NCBI GenBank assembly: GCA_947652605.1
Contig: OX393576.1
Coordinates: forward strand, 46,848,966 to 46,912,965
Origin: Elmis aenea
Taxonomy: Eukaryota > Arthropoda > Insecta > Coleoptera > Elmidae
Length of the DNA: 64,000 nucleotides
Direction of reading: 5' to 3'
Under the pieces are notes generated by a model, which was not told the DNA's origin, did no database searches, and was given only the letters and a program-made list of their open reading frames with translations. The stretch's first letter is position 1. Each line of letters opens with the position of its first letter. Below are positions 50,401 through 56,668 of this stretch, piece after piece. The position numbers were made by a program, and so were the translations under genes.

Positions 50401-50477
50401 CAATCGGGGACATACCAATAACTCAACTGCTAGGAGACATGTATCAAATGGAAAAATGTTCCCCATCCTTACCTTAA
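11479..50477 (+). CDS. dsf: dissatisfaction (dsf), NR2E-class orphan nuclear receptor, 8 coding exons
   Basis: A nuclear transcription factor of the tailless/dsf group; in Drosophila dsf acts in sex-specific neural development and courtship behaviour (family knowledge). Coding exons are 11479-11488, 14376-14456, 14512-14673, 39461-39768, 42920-43063, 44028-44267, 50083-50164 and 50215-50477, giving 429 residues. All borders are GT/AG and phases join cleanly. The protein opens [18 protein letters not shown], carries two C4 zinc fingers with P-box CDGCSG and finger-2 motif [10 protein letters not shown], then hinge [12 protein letters not shown], a Ser/Pro-rich linker, an LBD with the helix 3-5 signature [14 protein letters not shown], and a C-terminal AF-2-like LLGDMYQME. 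It is shorter than the Drosophila protein, whose extra length is low-complexity linker. I prefer dsf over tailless because of the [13 protein letters not shown] and CKATGD finger sequences. No frameshift or stop interrupts the spliced frame. Confidence 0.95.
11489..14375 (+). other. dsf: dsf intron 1
   Basis: It runs from donor GTAGGT after the start-codon exon to acceptor TTGCAG before the zinc-finger exon. It is AT-rich. A repeat-like motif CAGTAAGCGCCGCTTATTGC at about 13580 resembles the end of a pogo-like MITE, but a matching second end was not found. Confidence 0.75.
14376..14456 (+). CDS. dsf: dsf coding exon 2 (zinc finger 1)
   Basis: The acceptor is TTGCAG and the donor GTAAGT. The exon encodes [20 protein letters not shown] and GIYSCDG, holding three of the four zinc-binding cysteines of finger 1. 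It enters with 2 nt completing a Gly codon and leaves one nucleotide into the next Gly codon. A different reading frame here is open too, but it is not the gene. Confidence 0.95.
14512..14673 (+). CDS. dsf: dsf coding exon 3 (P-box, zinc finger 2)
   Basis: After a 55-nt intron the exon begins within the Gly codon of the P-box and encodes [13 protein letters not shown], then finger 2 with [22 protein letters not shown] and [12 protein letters not shown]. Donor GTGAGT follows at 14674. The exon ends one nucleotide into a codon that is finished 24.8 kb downstream. Confidence 0.96.
17178..17582. mobile_element. 405-bp TIR element with GGTTTGTTCCAGC ends
   Basis: GGTTTGTTCCAGC at the left is exactly inverted as GCTGGAACAAACC at the right. 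Weaker inverted homology extends inward (TTTACTAATTCATGGACTAA against a partly matching right side). No clear target duplication, so the superfamily is unknown. Confidence 0.6.
20836..22349. mobile_element. Tc1/mariner-like element with ~0.5-kb TIRs nested in the piggyBac-like element
   Basis: The element begins CAGGGTGGTGCTTTTTTCGA and ends with the inverted sequence TCGAAAAAAGCACCACCCTG, with TA on both sides. The inverted arms run inward to about 21370 and back from about 21810. The insertion splits a unit whose uninterrupted paralogue at 22634-22740 reads GCTATATAACC, an empty site that proves the TA duplication. Confidence 0.88.
21554..21775 (+). pseudogene. C-terminal fragment of a Tc1/mariner-type transposase
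   Basis: In frame it reads [20 protein letters not shown], then [14 protein letters not shown] and a C-terminus [14 protein letters not shown]. This matches the common insect transposase end with PPRSPDLTPLDFFLWG and GGHFEHLL. The upstream catalytic part is lost. The usual catalytic Asp of SPDLTP is Cys here, so it is inactive. Confidence 0.75.
22511..23935. repeat. Internal ~310-bp repeat units of the piggyBac-like element
   Basis: A unit containing GATGCGTAGGGTCAAAAATT, GTTGTTGGAATTTATTAGC and TCGAGAATCAATGTGCAACT occurs at 20700-22510 (split by the nested insert), at about 22511-22800 (direct), and inverted at about 23590-23910, with a further partial inverted copy near 23530-23620. Such sub-terminal repeats may be transposase binding arrays. 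Confidence 0.7.
24280..24380. repeat. Direct repeat of about 50 bp with CCTAGGCC core
   Basis: GCCTAGGCCAGAAAGTAACT and GCCTAGGCCGGAAAGTAGCT lie about 60 bp apart, each followed by related GGT-rich sequence and a GATGA/GATAA stretch then AGTTGTT/CAACTC. It is a short tandem duplication of unknown role. Confidence 0.45.
24740..25160 (-). pseudogene. Tc1-like transposase remnant
   Basis: On the - strand the reading recovers [36 protein letters not shown] and, after a gap, [20 protein letters not shown]. These correspond to the Tc1 blocks VWG-I---G---L--VDG, Y--LE--L and WP-NSPDLNPIENLW--LKR. Frameshifts and stops break the frame and the middle catalytic Asp block is missing. Confidence 0.6.
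25824..25880 (-). ncRNA. Hammerhead-like ribozyme motif in left PLE repeat (candidate)
   Basis: This is the inverted copy of the 27711-27765 motif, here in the same orientation as the PLE ORF and downstream of it. It has the same core (CTGAAGA, GGAC...GTCC stem, GAAA) and the same extra A. Confidence 0.4.
26390..26974 (-). pseudogene. Penelope-like GIY-YIG endonuclease domain
   Basis: This ORF continues the Penelope protein after a one-base frameshift. It carries [20 protein letters not shown] and [11 protein letters not shown], a GIY-YIG nuclease core (VYVGQT, conserved Arg in G-R---H) with the CxxC seen in PLE nucleases, then [13 protein letters not shown] and a Glu-containing ---FLEMCHI motif. 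The ORF ends SLSVQS. PLE nucleases nick target DNA before reverse transcription. Confidence 0.85.
27002..27490 (-). pseudogene. Penelope-like reverse transcriptase, C-terminal part
   Basis: This 162-residue ORF carries the RT catalytic motif KKYVDDII, then [28 protein letters not shown] and the thumb region. These match the PLE RT consensus (RYVDDI, FLDV, YRKPT-TGRYLN--SNHP). RT motifs upstream of YVDD are missing: the frame jumps from a stretch shared by both inverted arms straight into the YVDD region. A run of eight A residues at the C-terminal end (about 26999-27006) marks a frameshift into the nuclease ORF. Confidence 0.85.
27711..27765 (+). ncRNA. Hammerhead-like ribozyme motif in right PLE repeat (candidate)
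   Basis: CTGAAGA, then a perfect hairpin GGACTTAATTAAGTCC, then GAAA, then TATA and TGGAATAG reproduces the order CUGANGA / helix II / GAAA / short helix III / cleavage site / helix I. TATCCA before the core can pair with TGGA after it. One extra A between the core and helix II departs from the consensus, so it may be degenerate. The mirror copy lies on the - strand at 25824-25880. Hammerheads are known in PLE terminal repeats. Confidence 0.4.
29590..30700 (-). pseudogene. Degenerate LINE (reverse transcriptase to C-terminus)
   Basis: Reading on the - strand from about 30690: [18 protein letters not shown], a stop where Trp is expected (TGG to TGA, twice), [33 protein letters not shown] near 30350, [13 protein letters not shown] near 30150, and the C-terminal [20 protein letters not shown] then EWKG near 29600-29680. 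Many frameshifts and stops break it. It is a different lineage from the copy at 3.0-4.3 kb. Any + strand ORFs here are shadows. Confidence 0.75.
31298..31552 (+). CDS. Unexplained 84-codon open frame in a GC-richer island (doubtful gene)
   Basis: The open frame contains a hydrophobic stretch [18 protein letters not shown] like a signal peptide or membrane segment, then a charged tail with two cysteines ([20 protein letters not shown]). It ends at TAA 31550-31552, with AATAAA at 31610-31615. It has no in-frame ATG at the start; ATG at 31282 is one frame off and meets a stop after four codons. GC content is clearly higher than in the flanks. I do not recognise a family. It could be a decayed gene, an exon of an unseen transcript, or chance. 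Confidence 0.25.
   Translation: MLRLELTYLLLVFCVSGALSFLRWSFRHSAADKKLIESHHGISLWQISDGNGETDYFCGFEKDNTKEIKMYGCDKEQSREAELE
32922..33499. mobile_element. hAT-type MITE with exact 8-bp target duplication (CTCTACTG)
   Basis: The ends are TAAGGGTCCCCAAACG and the inverted GGGGACCCTTG. CTCTACTG directly precedes (32914-32921) and follows (33500-33507) the element. Eight-base duplications mark hAT transposition. The body has no coding capacity. Confidence 0.88.
33821..33927. repeat. Inverted repeat with GAAACGTC core, possibly Penelope-derived
   Basis: Arms of about 28 bp (CGGAGTTTATCCGC left, GCGGATAAACTCCG right) enclose GATAGCTTGCCGAAACGTCG, which resembles the 3' half of hammerhead motifs in Penelope terminal repeats. 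No CTGANGA core is present, so it is at most a relic. Confidence 0.3.
33925..33965. repeat. Tandem ATATATATTT microsatellite
   Basis: TATATATATTTA is repeated about three times next to the inverted repeat. Confidence 0.6.
34586..39460. other. End of dsf intron 3: AT-rich with GC-richer islands
   Basis: No transposon ends or genes were found. GC-richer blocks at about 35060-35240, 37080-37250 and 38990-39190 stand out from AT-rich flanks and are candidate cis-regulatory elements; the middle one holds two AGGTCA half-sites. Confidence 0.4.
37191..37208 (+). promoter_or_regulatory. Direct repeat of AGGTCA spaced by 6 (DR6), candidate nuclear-receptor site
   Basis: AGGTCA at 37191-37196 and again at 37203-37208 are separated by CAGCAC. 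The block lies in a GC-richer island in dsf intron 3 and also holds ATCAAAG. AGGTCA is the canonical nuclear-receptor half-site. Function is inferred. Confidence 0.35.
39461..39768 (+). CDS. dsf: dsf coding exon 4 (C-terminal extension, hinge, start of LBD)
   Basis: The acceptor is TTTTACAG. With the G from exon 3 the exon reads [12 protein letters not shown], the T/A-box extension of NR2E receptors, then a Ser/Gln/Pro-rich linker (including [15 protein letters not shown]) and [12 protein letters not shown], which resembles helix 3 of the LBD. It ends on a full codon before donor GTAAGA. A second, longer open frame across this region is only a shadow. Confidence 0.93.
40230..40440 (-). pseudogene. 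LINE C-terminal fragment (part of a split copy)
   Basis: On the - strand it reads [16 protein letters not shown] then a stop where Trp is expected, the K-GRP--RW block of LINE C-termini. It probably belongs with the fragment at 41840-41980, with the SINE and the hAT MITE inserted between. Confidence 0.5.
40640..40865 (-). repeat. tRNA-derived SINE, copy 1
   Basis: On the - strand a tRNA-like head has an A box TGGCTGGTTGG (40847-40837) and a perfect B box GGTTCGATTCC (40803-40793), about 33 nt apart as in tRNA genes. It is followed by a body shared with copy 2 at 49750 (GGTTTCAGGTGGTTTCCTC). The cloverleaf is not complete enough for a functional tRNA. The exact 3' end is uncertain. Confidence 0.75.
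41135..41835. mobile_element. hAT-type MITE with CAGTGGCGTAG ends, 701 bp
   Basis: The ends are CAGTGGCGTAG and the inverted CTACGCCACTG. The flanking 8-mers CGCTAGGC (41127-41134) and CGCCGGGC (41836-41843) match at 6 of 8 positions, a decayed target duplication. Sub-terminal GCCGCCC stretches are inverted too. The interior ORF is not a recognised protein. Confidence 0.75.
41840..41980 (-). pseudogene. LINE post-RT fragment
   Basis: The - strand frame reads [20 protein letters not shown], like the LINE block LE--ERKILRRI that follows the reverse transcriptase. It is cut by the hAT MITE at 41135-41835. Confidence 0.5.
42920..43063 (+). CDS. dsf: dsf coding exon 5 (LBD linker)
   Basis: The acceptor is TTCTCGCAG and the donor GTATTA. 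The exon is 48 codons, phase 0 to 0, starting [15 protein letters not shown] and ending [10 protein letters not shown]. It is Ser/Thr-rich with no stop. Phase-0 borders on both sides mean skipping it would keep the reading frame. Confidence 0.88.
43064..44027 (+). other. dsf: dsf intron 5
   Basis: It runs from donor GTATTA to acceptor ATTTCAG, and holds the long hairpin at 43261-43585. After it come AT-rich sequence and a GC-richer block at 43720-43950 (CACGTGTCGACCACGTGC with two E-box CACGTG motifs nearby). Confidence 0.85.
43261..43585. repeat. Near-perfect long hairpin (152-bp arms, 21-nt loop) in dsf intron 5
   Basis: Arms 43261-43412 and 43434-43585 are reverse complements; position i pairs with 86846 minus i without indels. 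I saw one mismatch near the base and one G:U-type difference near the loop. The arms include CACAATCTTGGATTATAAAC and its complement. Such low divergence suggests a recent inverted duplication or selection. Transcription through the intron would give a long hairpin RNA. Confidence 0.9.
44028..44267 (+). CDS. dsf: dsf coding exon 6 (LBD core)
   Basis: The acceptor is ATTTCAG and the donor GTAAGT; 80 codons, phase 0 to 0. It encodes [20 protein letters not shown] and [20 protein letters not shown], the nuclear-receptor LBD signature of helices 3 to 5, then [10 protein letters not shown] and AMEIKTIQ. Confidence 0.95.
44734..45225. mobile_element. Nested MITE with CTGTTTTATACTACACTATT ends
   Basis: CTGTTTTATACTACACTATT then TTTTCGTTTAAGAAAATCGT is inverted at 45175-45225, giving TIRs of about 50 bp. 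Interior ORFs are not recognisable. The flanks read TTAA/TTTA, so the target duplication is unclear. Confidence 0.65.
45540..45840 (-). pseudogene. hAT transposase C-terminal dimerisation-domain remnant
   Basis: The - strand reads an acidic stretch ([13 protein letters not shown]), then after a frame change [20 protein letters not shown] and [12 protein letters not shown]. This is the hAT dimerisation signature (ERVFS-AG-I---RNRL----A--L-FL--W). The upstream catalytic domain is gone. Confidence 0.7.
46135..46300. repeat. TCGAGA-rich tandem repeat and hAT terminal region
   Basis: TTCGAGATCGAGATCGAGA blocks of about 36 bp repeat twice, followed by CTCGTCTCGTCTCGTCTCGT and GGCAACACTA, which on the - strand reads TAGTGTTGCCACGAGACGAG, a hAT-like terminus. 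The RS-like peptide in one frame is an artefact of this repeat. Confidence 0.55.
46828..46970 (+). pseudogene. mariner transposase remnant, copy 1 (before the insertion)
   Basis: It reads [20 protein letters not shown], then [20 protein letters not shown], like the mariner linker region (IG-----I----L---K---RWVPH-L---QK--RV). It is cut by the TIR element at 46978 and resumes after 48406. Confidence 0.6.
46978..48406. mobile_element. TIR element (mariner-like, TA flanks) inside a mariner fossil, with internal repeats
   Basis: The left end CAGGGTGTTTCAGACCACCC is inverted at the right, with arms of roughly 200 bp (TATGTAGAATTGACTGACGC left matches GCGTCAGTCAATTCTACATA right). TA lies at both ends. 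The interior has a ~260-bp unit twice direct (about 47205-47420, 47500-47700) and once inverted (about 47885-48130). Confidence 0.8.
47205..48130. repeat. Three copies of a ~260-bp unit (two direct, one inverted)
   Basis: Each unit carries GGACCTAAATCATAAC, GCATGTAACTGAGTTCTGGA (or near), and CACTATTGTTTCACTTCCG, and ends with ACACCCTGTATATT. A fourth dispersed copy lies at 62283-62470. Confidence 0.75.
48415..48930 (+). pseudogene. mariner transposase remnant, copy 1 (after the insertion)
   Basis: It continues copy 1: EES-stop-L-IHKDEKT resembles the DE-W catalytic region, KTVTAK and KCLPA, then [11 protein letters not shown] carries the second catalytic Asp block (LHHDNA). It is interrupted by the 197-bp hAT MITE at 48598-48794 and by stops. 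Confidence 0.55.
48598..48794. mobile_element. 197-bp hAT MITE with exact 8-bp target duplication (ATCTAGTC)
   Basis: The ends are CAGCGGTCGCCAAACTTT and AAAGTTTGGCAACCGCTG-like (inverted: CTTTGGCAACCGCTG). ATCTAGTC flanks at 48590-48597 and 48795-48802. Inner GCGGACCAC motifs are repeated. It is non-autonomous. Confidence 0.92.
49079..49273. mobile_element. 195-bp hAT MITE with exact 8-bp target duplication (CCCACAGA)
   Basis: The ends are CAGAGGCGGATTTAA and TTTAATCCGCCTCTG. CCCACAGA flanks at 49071-49078 and 49274-49281. The GC-rich sub-terminal parts (GGGCGCACCGGGCGCGCGCC) fit the very common arthropod MITE type with these ends. Confidence 0.93.
49330..49750 (+). pseudogene. mariner transposase remnant, copy 2 (HTH plus catalytic fragment)
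   Basis: The N-terminal HTH region reads [20 protein letters not shown], then [20 protein letters not shown] and [15 protein letters not shown], the SETMAR/mariner consensus. The frame then changes and jumps to [20 protein letters not shown] followed by [15 protein letters not shown], the catalytic HDNAPSH block. The part in between is deleted, and the SINE at 49750 truncates the end. Confidence 0.8.
49750..49855 (-). repeat. tRNA-derived SINE, copy 2 (short)
   Basis: It matches copy 1 at 40.8 kb: the same body (AGGTTTCAGGTGGTTTCCTC), B box GGTTCGATTCC (49800-49790) and A box TGGCTGGTTGT (49844-49834). It abuts and truncates the mariner copy 2 reading frame. Confidence 0.78.
50083..50164 (+). 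CDS. dsf: dsf coding exon 7 (LBD)
   Basis: The acceptor is CATTTCAG and the donor GTAAAA. The exon encodes [19 protein letters not shown] and KAVVLFTP. It is followed by an intron of only 50 nt and leaves one nucleotide in phase 1. Confidence 0.93.
50215..50477 (+). CDS. dsf: dsf coding exon 8 (LBD end, AF-2, stop)
   Basis: The acceptor is TTTATAG. The exon encodes [57 protein letters not shown], then [15 protein letters not shown], an AF-2-like helix, and stops with TAA at 50475-50477. Confidence 0.95.
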
Positions 50478-50696
50478 TAATAATAAACCAGTCTCATCTA
50501 TAAAAAAAGACCAAAGAGGAAAGTGTGTCTATTTTTTATTTGTCTAACTTCCCGTTTGAGTTTTTCTGTGATATTTAAAAGTAATTATTGTATTTATAGT
50601 AAATCTGACTAAGTGTAATCATCTATTATAACAATGAATAAGTAATTAGTAGCATGTTATTCATTCCATTCGATTTTGAATATATTGTTGTCTTAA

Positions 50697-50702
50697 AATA
50701 AA
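50697..50702 (+). promoter_or_regulatory. dsf: polyadenylation signal AATAAA for dsf
   Basis: The first well-placed AATAAA after the dsf stop lies about 220 nt downstream and is followed by a T/G-rich stretch (TGTGTTTTATT). Other cleavage sites further on cannot be excluded. Confidence 0.5.
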
Positions 50703-51511
50703 AATATTGATTTAACTGTGTTTTATTAGTAATCAATATTGAGCGAGTGTCTGCATAAAAAAACCCACCCCAACAAAAACGACTAAAGGGTAGCTTTTTA
50801 AATCGGTATGTGATATTGTGGAAAAAAACGTGTACATTCTTAATTTTGGATATGTGAAATTAGGAAATGATAACTAATCGACTTACTGTTATTATCTATC
50901 TATTGTACGTTCGTACGTTACAGTTACAATATTTACAAATAACTTTCTTCGCAAAATTTGTTTGTCTTAAGTACCTAGTGCCGTAGGCTGTGATTATCAA
51001 CATACTAAGGTCAACAAATCAAAAATCAGTTAACAGTAATAATGCATGAAAAAGTTTGTTTCCATGAGCATAAAAACTAAAAGATCAAACAACACAATAT
51101 GGGTCCAATATGATTTTGTGCTTACTTAATAAATGTTATTCAGCTTTTAATTCTATAAAGTATAAATCGTTTAACAAATATGGCACCATCCAAAATAGCG
51201 CACTATTCGTAAATAGTGGTAAATAGGCGATGTTCATCTACAACTGATTCACACCAATTCAATCCAACAGGGCCGTGGAAAGGCAGGGGAAGCGTAGGCA
51301 CGTGCTCAGGAGGCCTTGCTGATGAGGACCAAAATTCCAGTTTATCGGCAACACTGAGTCAACTGTGTGTTAAAATTGCGCAATGTACTCATCCTATGCA
51401 CCGTACTTAATTAATTAAACACAAGAAAACTTACGATTTTTTTACATTTCATAATAATTTATAATTTTTCACTTATCTACTATTACTATTGAATCTATAT
51501 TACATAATTCT
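50703..51511. other. Intergenic DNA between dsf and the CCDC181-like gene, no gene seen
   Basis: Mostly AT-rich. A short GC-richer stretch at about 51260-51320 (GGGCCGTGGAAAGGCAGGGG) looks repeat-derived but no ends were found. Confidence 0.35.
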
Positions 51512-51778
51512 TTCAAAGTGTAGCCCTCTTTCCATCGAGCAATATAAAAATAATGTTTTCCTAAGCATATATCTTTTTATTTGATGATATGTACTTAAAA
51601 TAGCAAAATATATATATCTTTTTTTTTTTAATTCATCAATTGTATTTAACTGTCTACTTCAGATTGGCTGTTTTAAGAACATTTCATCAAACAAAAAGTA
51701 ATATGCTTAGGAAAACATTATCTATAAAACGCAGATCTCAAATTTGTATTGCTGATCGAGAGTGGGCTACACTTTGAA
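51512..51778. mobile_element. 267-bp MITE with TTCAAAGTGTAGCCC ends
   Basis: TTCAAAGTGTAGCCCTCTTT at the left is inverted as GGGCTACACTTTGAA at the right. Inner stretches are inverted as well (ATAATGTTTTCCTAAGCATA against TATGCTTAGGAAAACATTAT). No clear target duplication. Confidence 0.7.
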
Positions 51779-52339
51779 CACATGATATAATTTAGATTTA
51801 ATAGAAATGGTAACTGAAAAATCGTAAATTATTATTAAATGTAAAAAAATATTAAATTATAGTTTCTTGCGGTTTAATTAACAGCTAGTTTATTTATGTA
51901 ATGTTTTGTTTTGTTTTTCAATTGCCACTTTGATTAAACTTAATAAATACAATACGAGTAATATTGTAATAACTTAGTTATTTTTAAAGATAAAGCCTAT
52001 ACACTTATACATCAATGATATGAGAAAAAATTCTCTTTTTAATGGTGTTACAGCCAACTACAGCCAGTATTTAAGATTATAAAGTTGATGTTAAAATAAA
52101 AAAACCAAATGAAGATACCTAAAATTTATTATCAAAATTTAAATCTACTTAAAAAAATGTACCAATAATGTTGAAAAATAATTTGAGTATGATTTCAAAT
52201 AAGCAAGTTATAAGAAAAATCGAAAACATCATTTTTTTGTTTTTTATGAATAGCGCATAAACTTTCAACTTTTGTGAAGATTTTTTTTTTCATAAATTAC
52301 TTAGTTGCTGTTAAATCATAGATCATTTTGACTCATTTA

Positions 52340-54630
52340 ACCATGTCTGTATCTCTTACCGTTTACGAGATTCCCATACTGTTCACGATAACTGGGACAC
52401 CTTGTATTTACTTCATGTACATTTTCAGATATTATGTTTGTAGATAACAAAGCATAAATTTTTTAAAATTTATTCATTTTGTTAGCAAACTCAAATAAAG
52501 TTTTGAACTTTATAATGTTGATTGTTAACTACAAAATAGCAATACTAAAAAATAAAATATGATCATGGATTTCCTACCATTTGAATGTCTTAGATTTGAT
52601 GAACGATGAAAATAAAATTCGAGAGAGTTGGAATTTTAGTGCATTGATCCATAATTTTGCAAATGGTTAACCTAGACAGCGTAGCGTGTTGACCTTGCTG
52701 CGTGTTTTTTCACAGTAAGTTATGTTTCAAAGTTATTGTTTTTTTATAATTTAGGCGTTCTAAAATTCTTATATTTTATTTAGCATTTTTCACTTTTTAT
52801 AATTATTTAAACGTGATTTATTTTTCAACAATTTGCATTTTAGTTATGATTTTTCAATTAAAATCTCACACTATTATTAAACGTTTTTTTAAATACACAG
52901 GGTGTCTCCCAGTACGTATTTTCTTTATACCTGGTTATTATTGAAAATTTAAAAAATGAGACCATAATAGTTGATGGAAACCGTAAGCCATTTTCAGCTA
53001 TACCGGTTTTTGTTTCTGCGCAACTTTATAAACAGTATACATTTTTCGTGTTTTGAATTTCGAATCAAATTTGTTCTCAAAAATGTATCAGCTGTTTTGT
53101 ACTTAAACTTAACCTTTTTTGAGCGATTGACGATTTTTTGAAAATATTGGCGAATGCAGATCTTTAACAAATATTAATATTTAACGATTTAACAATACCA
53201 GAATAATCTAATTTAGCAGTTTTGTTAACAGCACCCAAAAAGACTTCTGCTCAGTTAAATTGATAAAATAATACACCGGATGGTTGTCTGATATGTACAT
53301 TTTACAGATTTCAGAACAAAAATAAATCTTTTTTTAATAAAACTTCCTTACTTATATTTTCTTACAAATAATTTAATCTTCCTCTTAAAGACATGTCATG
53401 TCTAAAACAATATTTCTTGAGTTATTATTGTTTTAATAATAATTAATAGGCAAAAATGCAATATAAATTGAATTACACTAACTAAAAAATTAAAATCAGC
53501 GTTTACAAAAAAAAAAACTGTAATGGTTCAATATCTGTGTCCTGTGTTTTGAATAAAAGTTTTGTGGACATTTATTACATAGCCTTAAATTATTTTTAAA
53601 CAAAAGCCCTGTATATTTTATATTTTTTAGGTGAAAAATTAAATTGTCTTTCAAAAATTTAATAAGTCTTTTGTACTTAAAATTGATAGTTTTTGAGTCA
53701 TTTTAGTTTTTACGAAAATATTGACAGGAACAGGACTCTAAAAAAATATTAATATTTCACAACTTAGCAATGTCAAAACGAAATCCTTTGATACCTTAGT
53801 TGACCATAGTGTCATAATGGTTGTTGACTAGTTAAAGTCTTAAAATGATATACAGGGTGTTTCTTATACCATACCCGGTCAATCTGACTAAACTTCAAAC
53901 ACGAATTGTTTTTTTTTTTTTTTAAAGAACCATTTTTTATTTTTACTTTTTTAATTACTTATCTTTAAATAATATATGGCATCATTTATGTCTTGAATTA
54001 AAATTTCTCGAGTTATTGCGGTTTTAGTGATAATTTTCTTACACAAACAAAATATTTAACAGAATAAAACTAGTAGGCTTTGGAAATATGTTGAAAATTT
54101 GTTTTACATTTCAACACAATGCTAATTTCACGTTTAAGCTGTAATTTCTTGCTTGATTATAAAGCTACGTAGAAGTGTTATAAAGTTTTATTTTTAGGCC
54201 AAGAAAAAGAACACATATTGCATGTTATTATTTTTTAAATAAATATACACATTTTTGGTTTTTCAACAATATCAAATTAGCCTTGAATTGGTTTTCAAAA
54301 ACGAAAGCATCGCTGTATTTCTCTATAAAGTAGGTAACATTTGTCCCATTTGACCTTGTATCTATTACGGTTTAAAAGTTATGTACCCATTACCTGAAAG
54401 TGCATAGGTGCACACTTAATATTACTATTAGTCCTGTTCCTGTCGATATTTTCCTAAAAACGAAAATAACTCAAAAACCATTGATTTTAGGAACAAAAGG
54501 CATACGGCACCTACAACATTTTTGAGAGAGAATGTAATTTTGCACAAAAAAAAAACAAATCATACGGGGTTCTATTTAAAAAAAATAAAGTGACGTATCG
54601 CTGCGCAAAAACAAAACACTCTGAGCATTT
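52340..54630. repeat. Mosaic of mariner-like TIR fragments
   Basis: ACAGGGTGT or ACACCCTGT-type ends occur at about 52399 (AACTGGGACACCTTGTA), 52898, 53588 and 53852 but do not pair cleanly. An inner unit (ATTGACAGGAACAGGACT at about 53720) recurs inverted near 54435 (AGTCCTGTTCCTGTCGATAT) and in diverged form near 53100-53180. It is old, rearranged repeat sequence with no gene. Confidence 0.5.
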
Positions 54631-54650
54631 GAAAATAATTTATGGTTATA

Positions 54651-56133
54651 CAGGGTGTGTATAAATTGGCGGAAGCGCTACACGTGACAATGTTCTTCGT
54701 AAAATTATAAGTCGAAAATCTTAATACAAAAATGTTGTACCATGCTTCCTATGGCCTCAGGAACCATTTAAAGAAACAAAAATTTGGCAACATTGCATCC
54801 ATTGATTTGCGTTTGGACATTTTTTTATCAGCAATTTTTACTTAGGTATTTATAATATTTGTTCGAACTGAAAGCCTTCAGTTTGTAAACATAGCTGCAA
54901 ACTTTTAGGTATCGTCTAACATAGGGTTACCATGTTTCAAAATGTTAAACCAGGACAATAATGTTCAAAATCTAGGACAAACTAGGACATTGACAGTTTT
55001 AAAAAAGAGGACAAATCTAGAACACATCACGGAAAGATCACGCTTCCTTTCATATAATTAAAGACAAGAAAAAGATAATTACTCTATATTTTACATTTTT
55101 ATATCAAATAAAATAATTACAACAATAAATATAAACCATCTTTAAAATACATTAAACTATTATACATTGAAATTTGCAAATTAACTATAAGTAGTATTAA
55201 AAAAAAAAAGTTTCTGTTTAATTTTTATACCTACTTGTCTTCTAGGCCAATTTTAAGAAGAATGTTTTCATCTATCGTTTGTGTTAAAATAGAATCATAA
55301 AATAGGCATCAATCTAAATTTTGAAAATTAAATTTTGTACAAATTAAACCCCTTACACTGGTTGTCGATAATTTATTGCGCTCTTTCGTCCACTGTGCCT
55401 GAATTTAAAAAAAAATCGTTCCACGTTTGCGTTGTGGTTGGAATTGCAAAAAAAAATTGTACTATTTTAAAAGTTCAAAAATAAACATTTCCAACCTTAA
55501 AACTAACGTTTAACACTGCACCATACTGCACATTCGTCAAAATGTCTAAGTAACTCACTTCGTAATGGCAGGGGTGCAGCCACAGAAAGACGTGCCGCCG
55601 CAGAATAAAATGCCGCCAAAAAACGAAGTGCCGCTACAGAACAAATAGCCGCAAAAAATGCAGTTTTACAAGATTTTAAAAATCCCGGACACCATCCAAA
55701 TCCCTACCGAACCTTCCCCGATGCATGAAAAAAGAGGACATGTTCGGGAAAACCCGGACGCATGGCAACCCTAGTCTAACACAAACTAGAAATAATTACA
55801 AGAAAAACAGAGATGACAGCTAATGACAGTTGCCATTTGTATTATTTTCATTCAAATCAGTGATTAACATATTTTCAACACCGATTTTTGAAAGGAAAAA
55901 CACAATATCTAGGAAAAAATATTATTCGAAATTTATTTTTATTTCAAATCGAAGCTTTTTCATTAAAAAATATTAAATAATAACGCTTATTAAAGGACTG
56001 AATGTCAAAACTTTGAGGATCTCTTGCAGACACAGCAAGCATGGTACAACATTTTCGTATTAAGATTTTCGACTTAGAATTTTACGAAGAACATCGCCAT
56101 GTGTAGCGCTTCCGCCAATTTATACACACCCTG
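54651..56133. mobile_element. TIR element (mariner-like, TA flanks) carrying a nested hAT element
   Basis: The left end CAGGGTGTGTATAAATTGGC and the right end GCCAATTTATACACACCCTG are perfect inverses, with about 100 bp of inverted homology (GTGACAATGTTCTTCGTAAA inward) and TA on both sides (54649-54650, 56134-56135). Without the insert it is about 0.63 kb. Confidence 0.88.
54922..55773. mobile_element. hAT-type element nested in the mariner-like element (8-bp duplication GTCTAACA)
   Basis: The ends are TAGGGTTACCATG and CATGGCAACCCTA. GTCTAACA flanks at 54914-54921 and 55774-55781. Inner AGGACA-type motifs are repeated near both ends. A GC-rich block at 55570-55660 repeats GTGCCGC-like units. 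No transposase is visible. Confidence 0.9.
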
Positions 56134-56529
56134 TATAGTAAATAGCCACAAATAACTTTTATTCAAAACTTTTTTGTTAACTTGTAACAAGACGAGATAT
56201 TGACCCGTTACGTTACTTTTTGTACACACTGTATTTATGGTACCTATATCTTAATTATTAAATATAATTTAATTTTCACGTTTAAACAATACATTTTTAT
56301 CTTTTACAAAATTAATTTAAGTAAAGCATGGGTGCATCGTGGCTGCTCGCTCATTCTCAATCAAAGAACACAAAAATAAACCGTTAATTAAAACAAAGTT
56401 ATTGAACCAGTGCTGAAAACATTTGCTGTATTTTTTTGTATGTGAGATTATCTTAAAGTTTATTATATTTAATAACTTTCAATTAATTTTATTAAATATT
56501 TCCATTAATAAGTTGTTTATGTTATCATT

Positions 56530-56540
56530 TTTATTTTATT
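56530..56540 (-). promoter_or_regulatory. polyadenylation signals of the CCDC181-like gene
   Basis: Two overlapping AATAAA hexamers on the - strand (TTTATT at 56530-56535 and 56535-56540 on +) lie about 130 nt after the stop codon. Confidence 0.4.
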
Positions 56541-56668
56541 ACTTAGAGAAGACAAAACATGGCTTTAAAATACAAGACTGGTAACATTTCAAAATACTAT
56601 CTAAAACACACATTAAACACGTTGTAAGCTAATTTGGAAGTAGTTGGTGAACAATGAACAACTTTAAA

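Noticed and set aside
51216..51410. 64-codon ORF (Ser/Thr-rich)
   Set aside because: It looks repeat-derived and lacks any recognisable domain.
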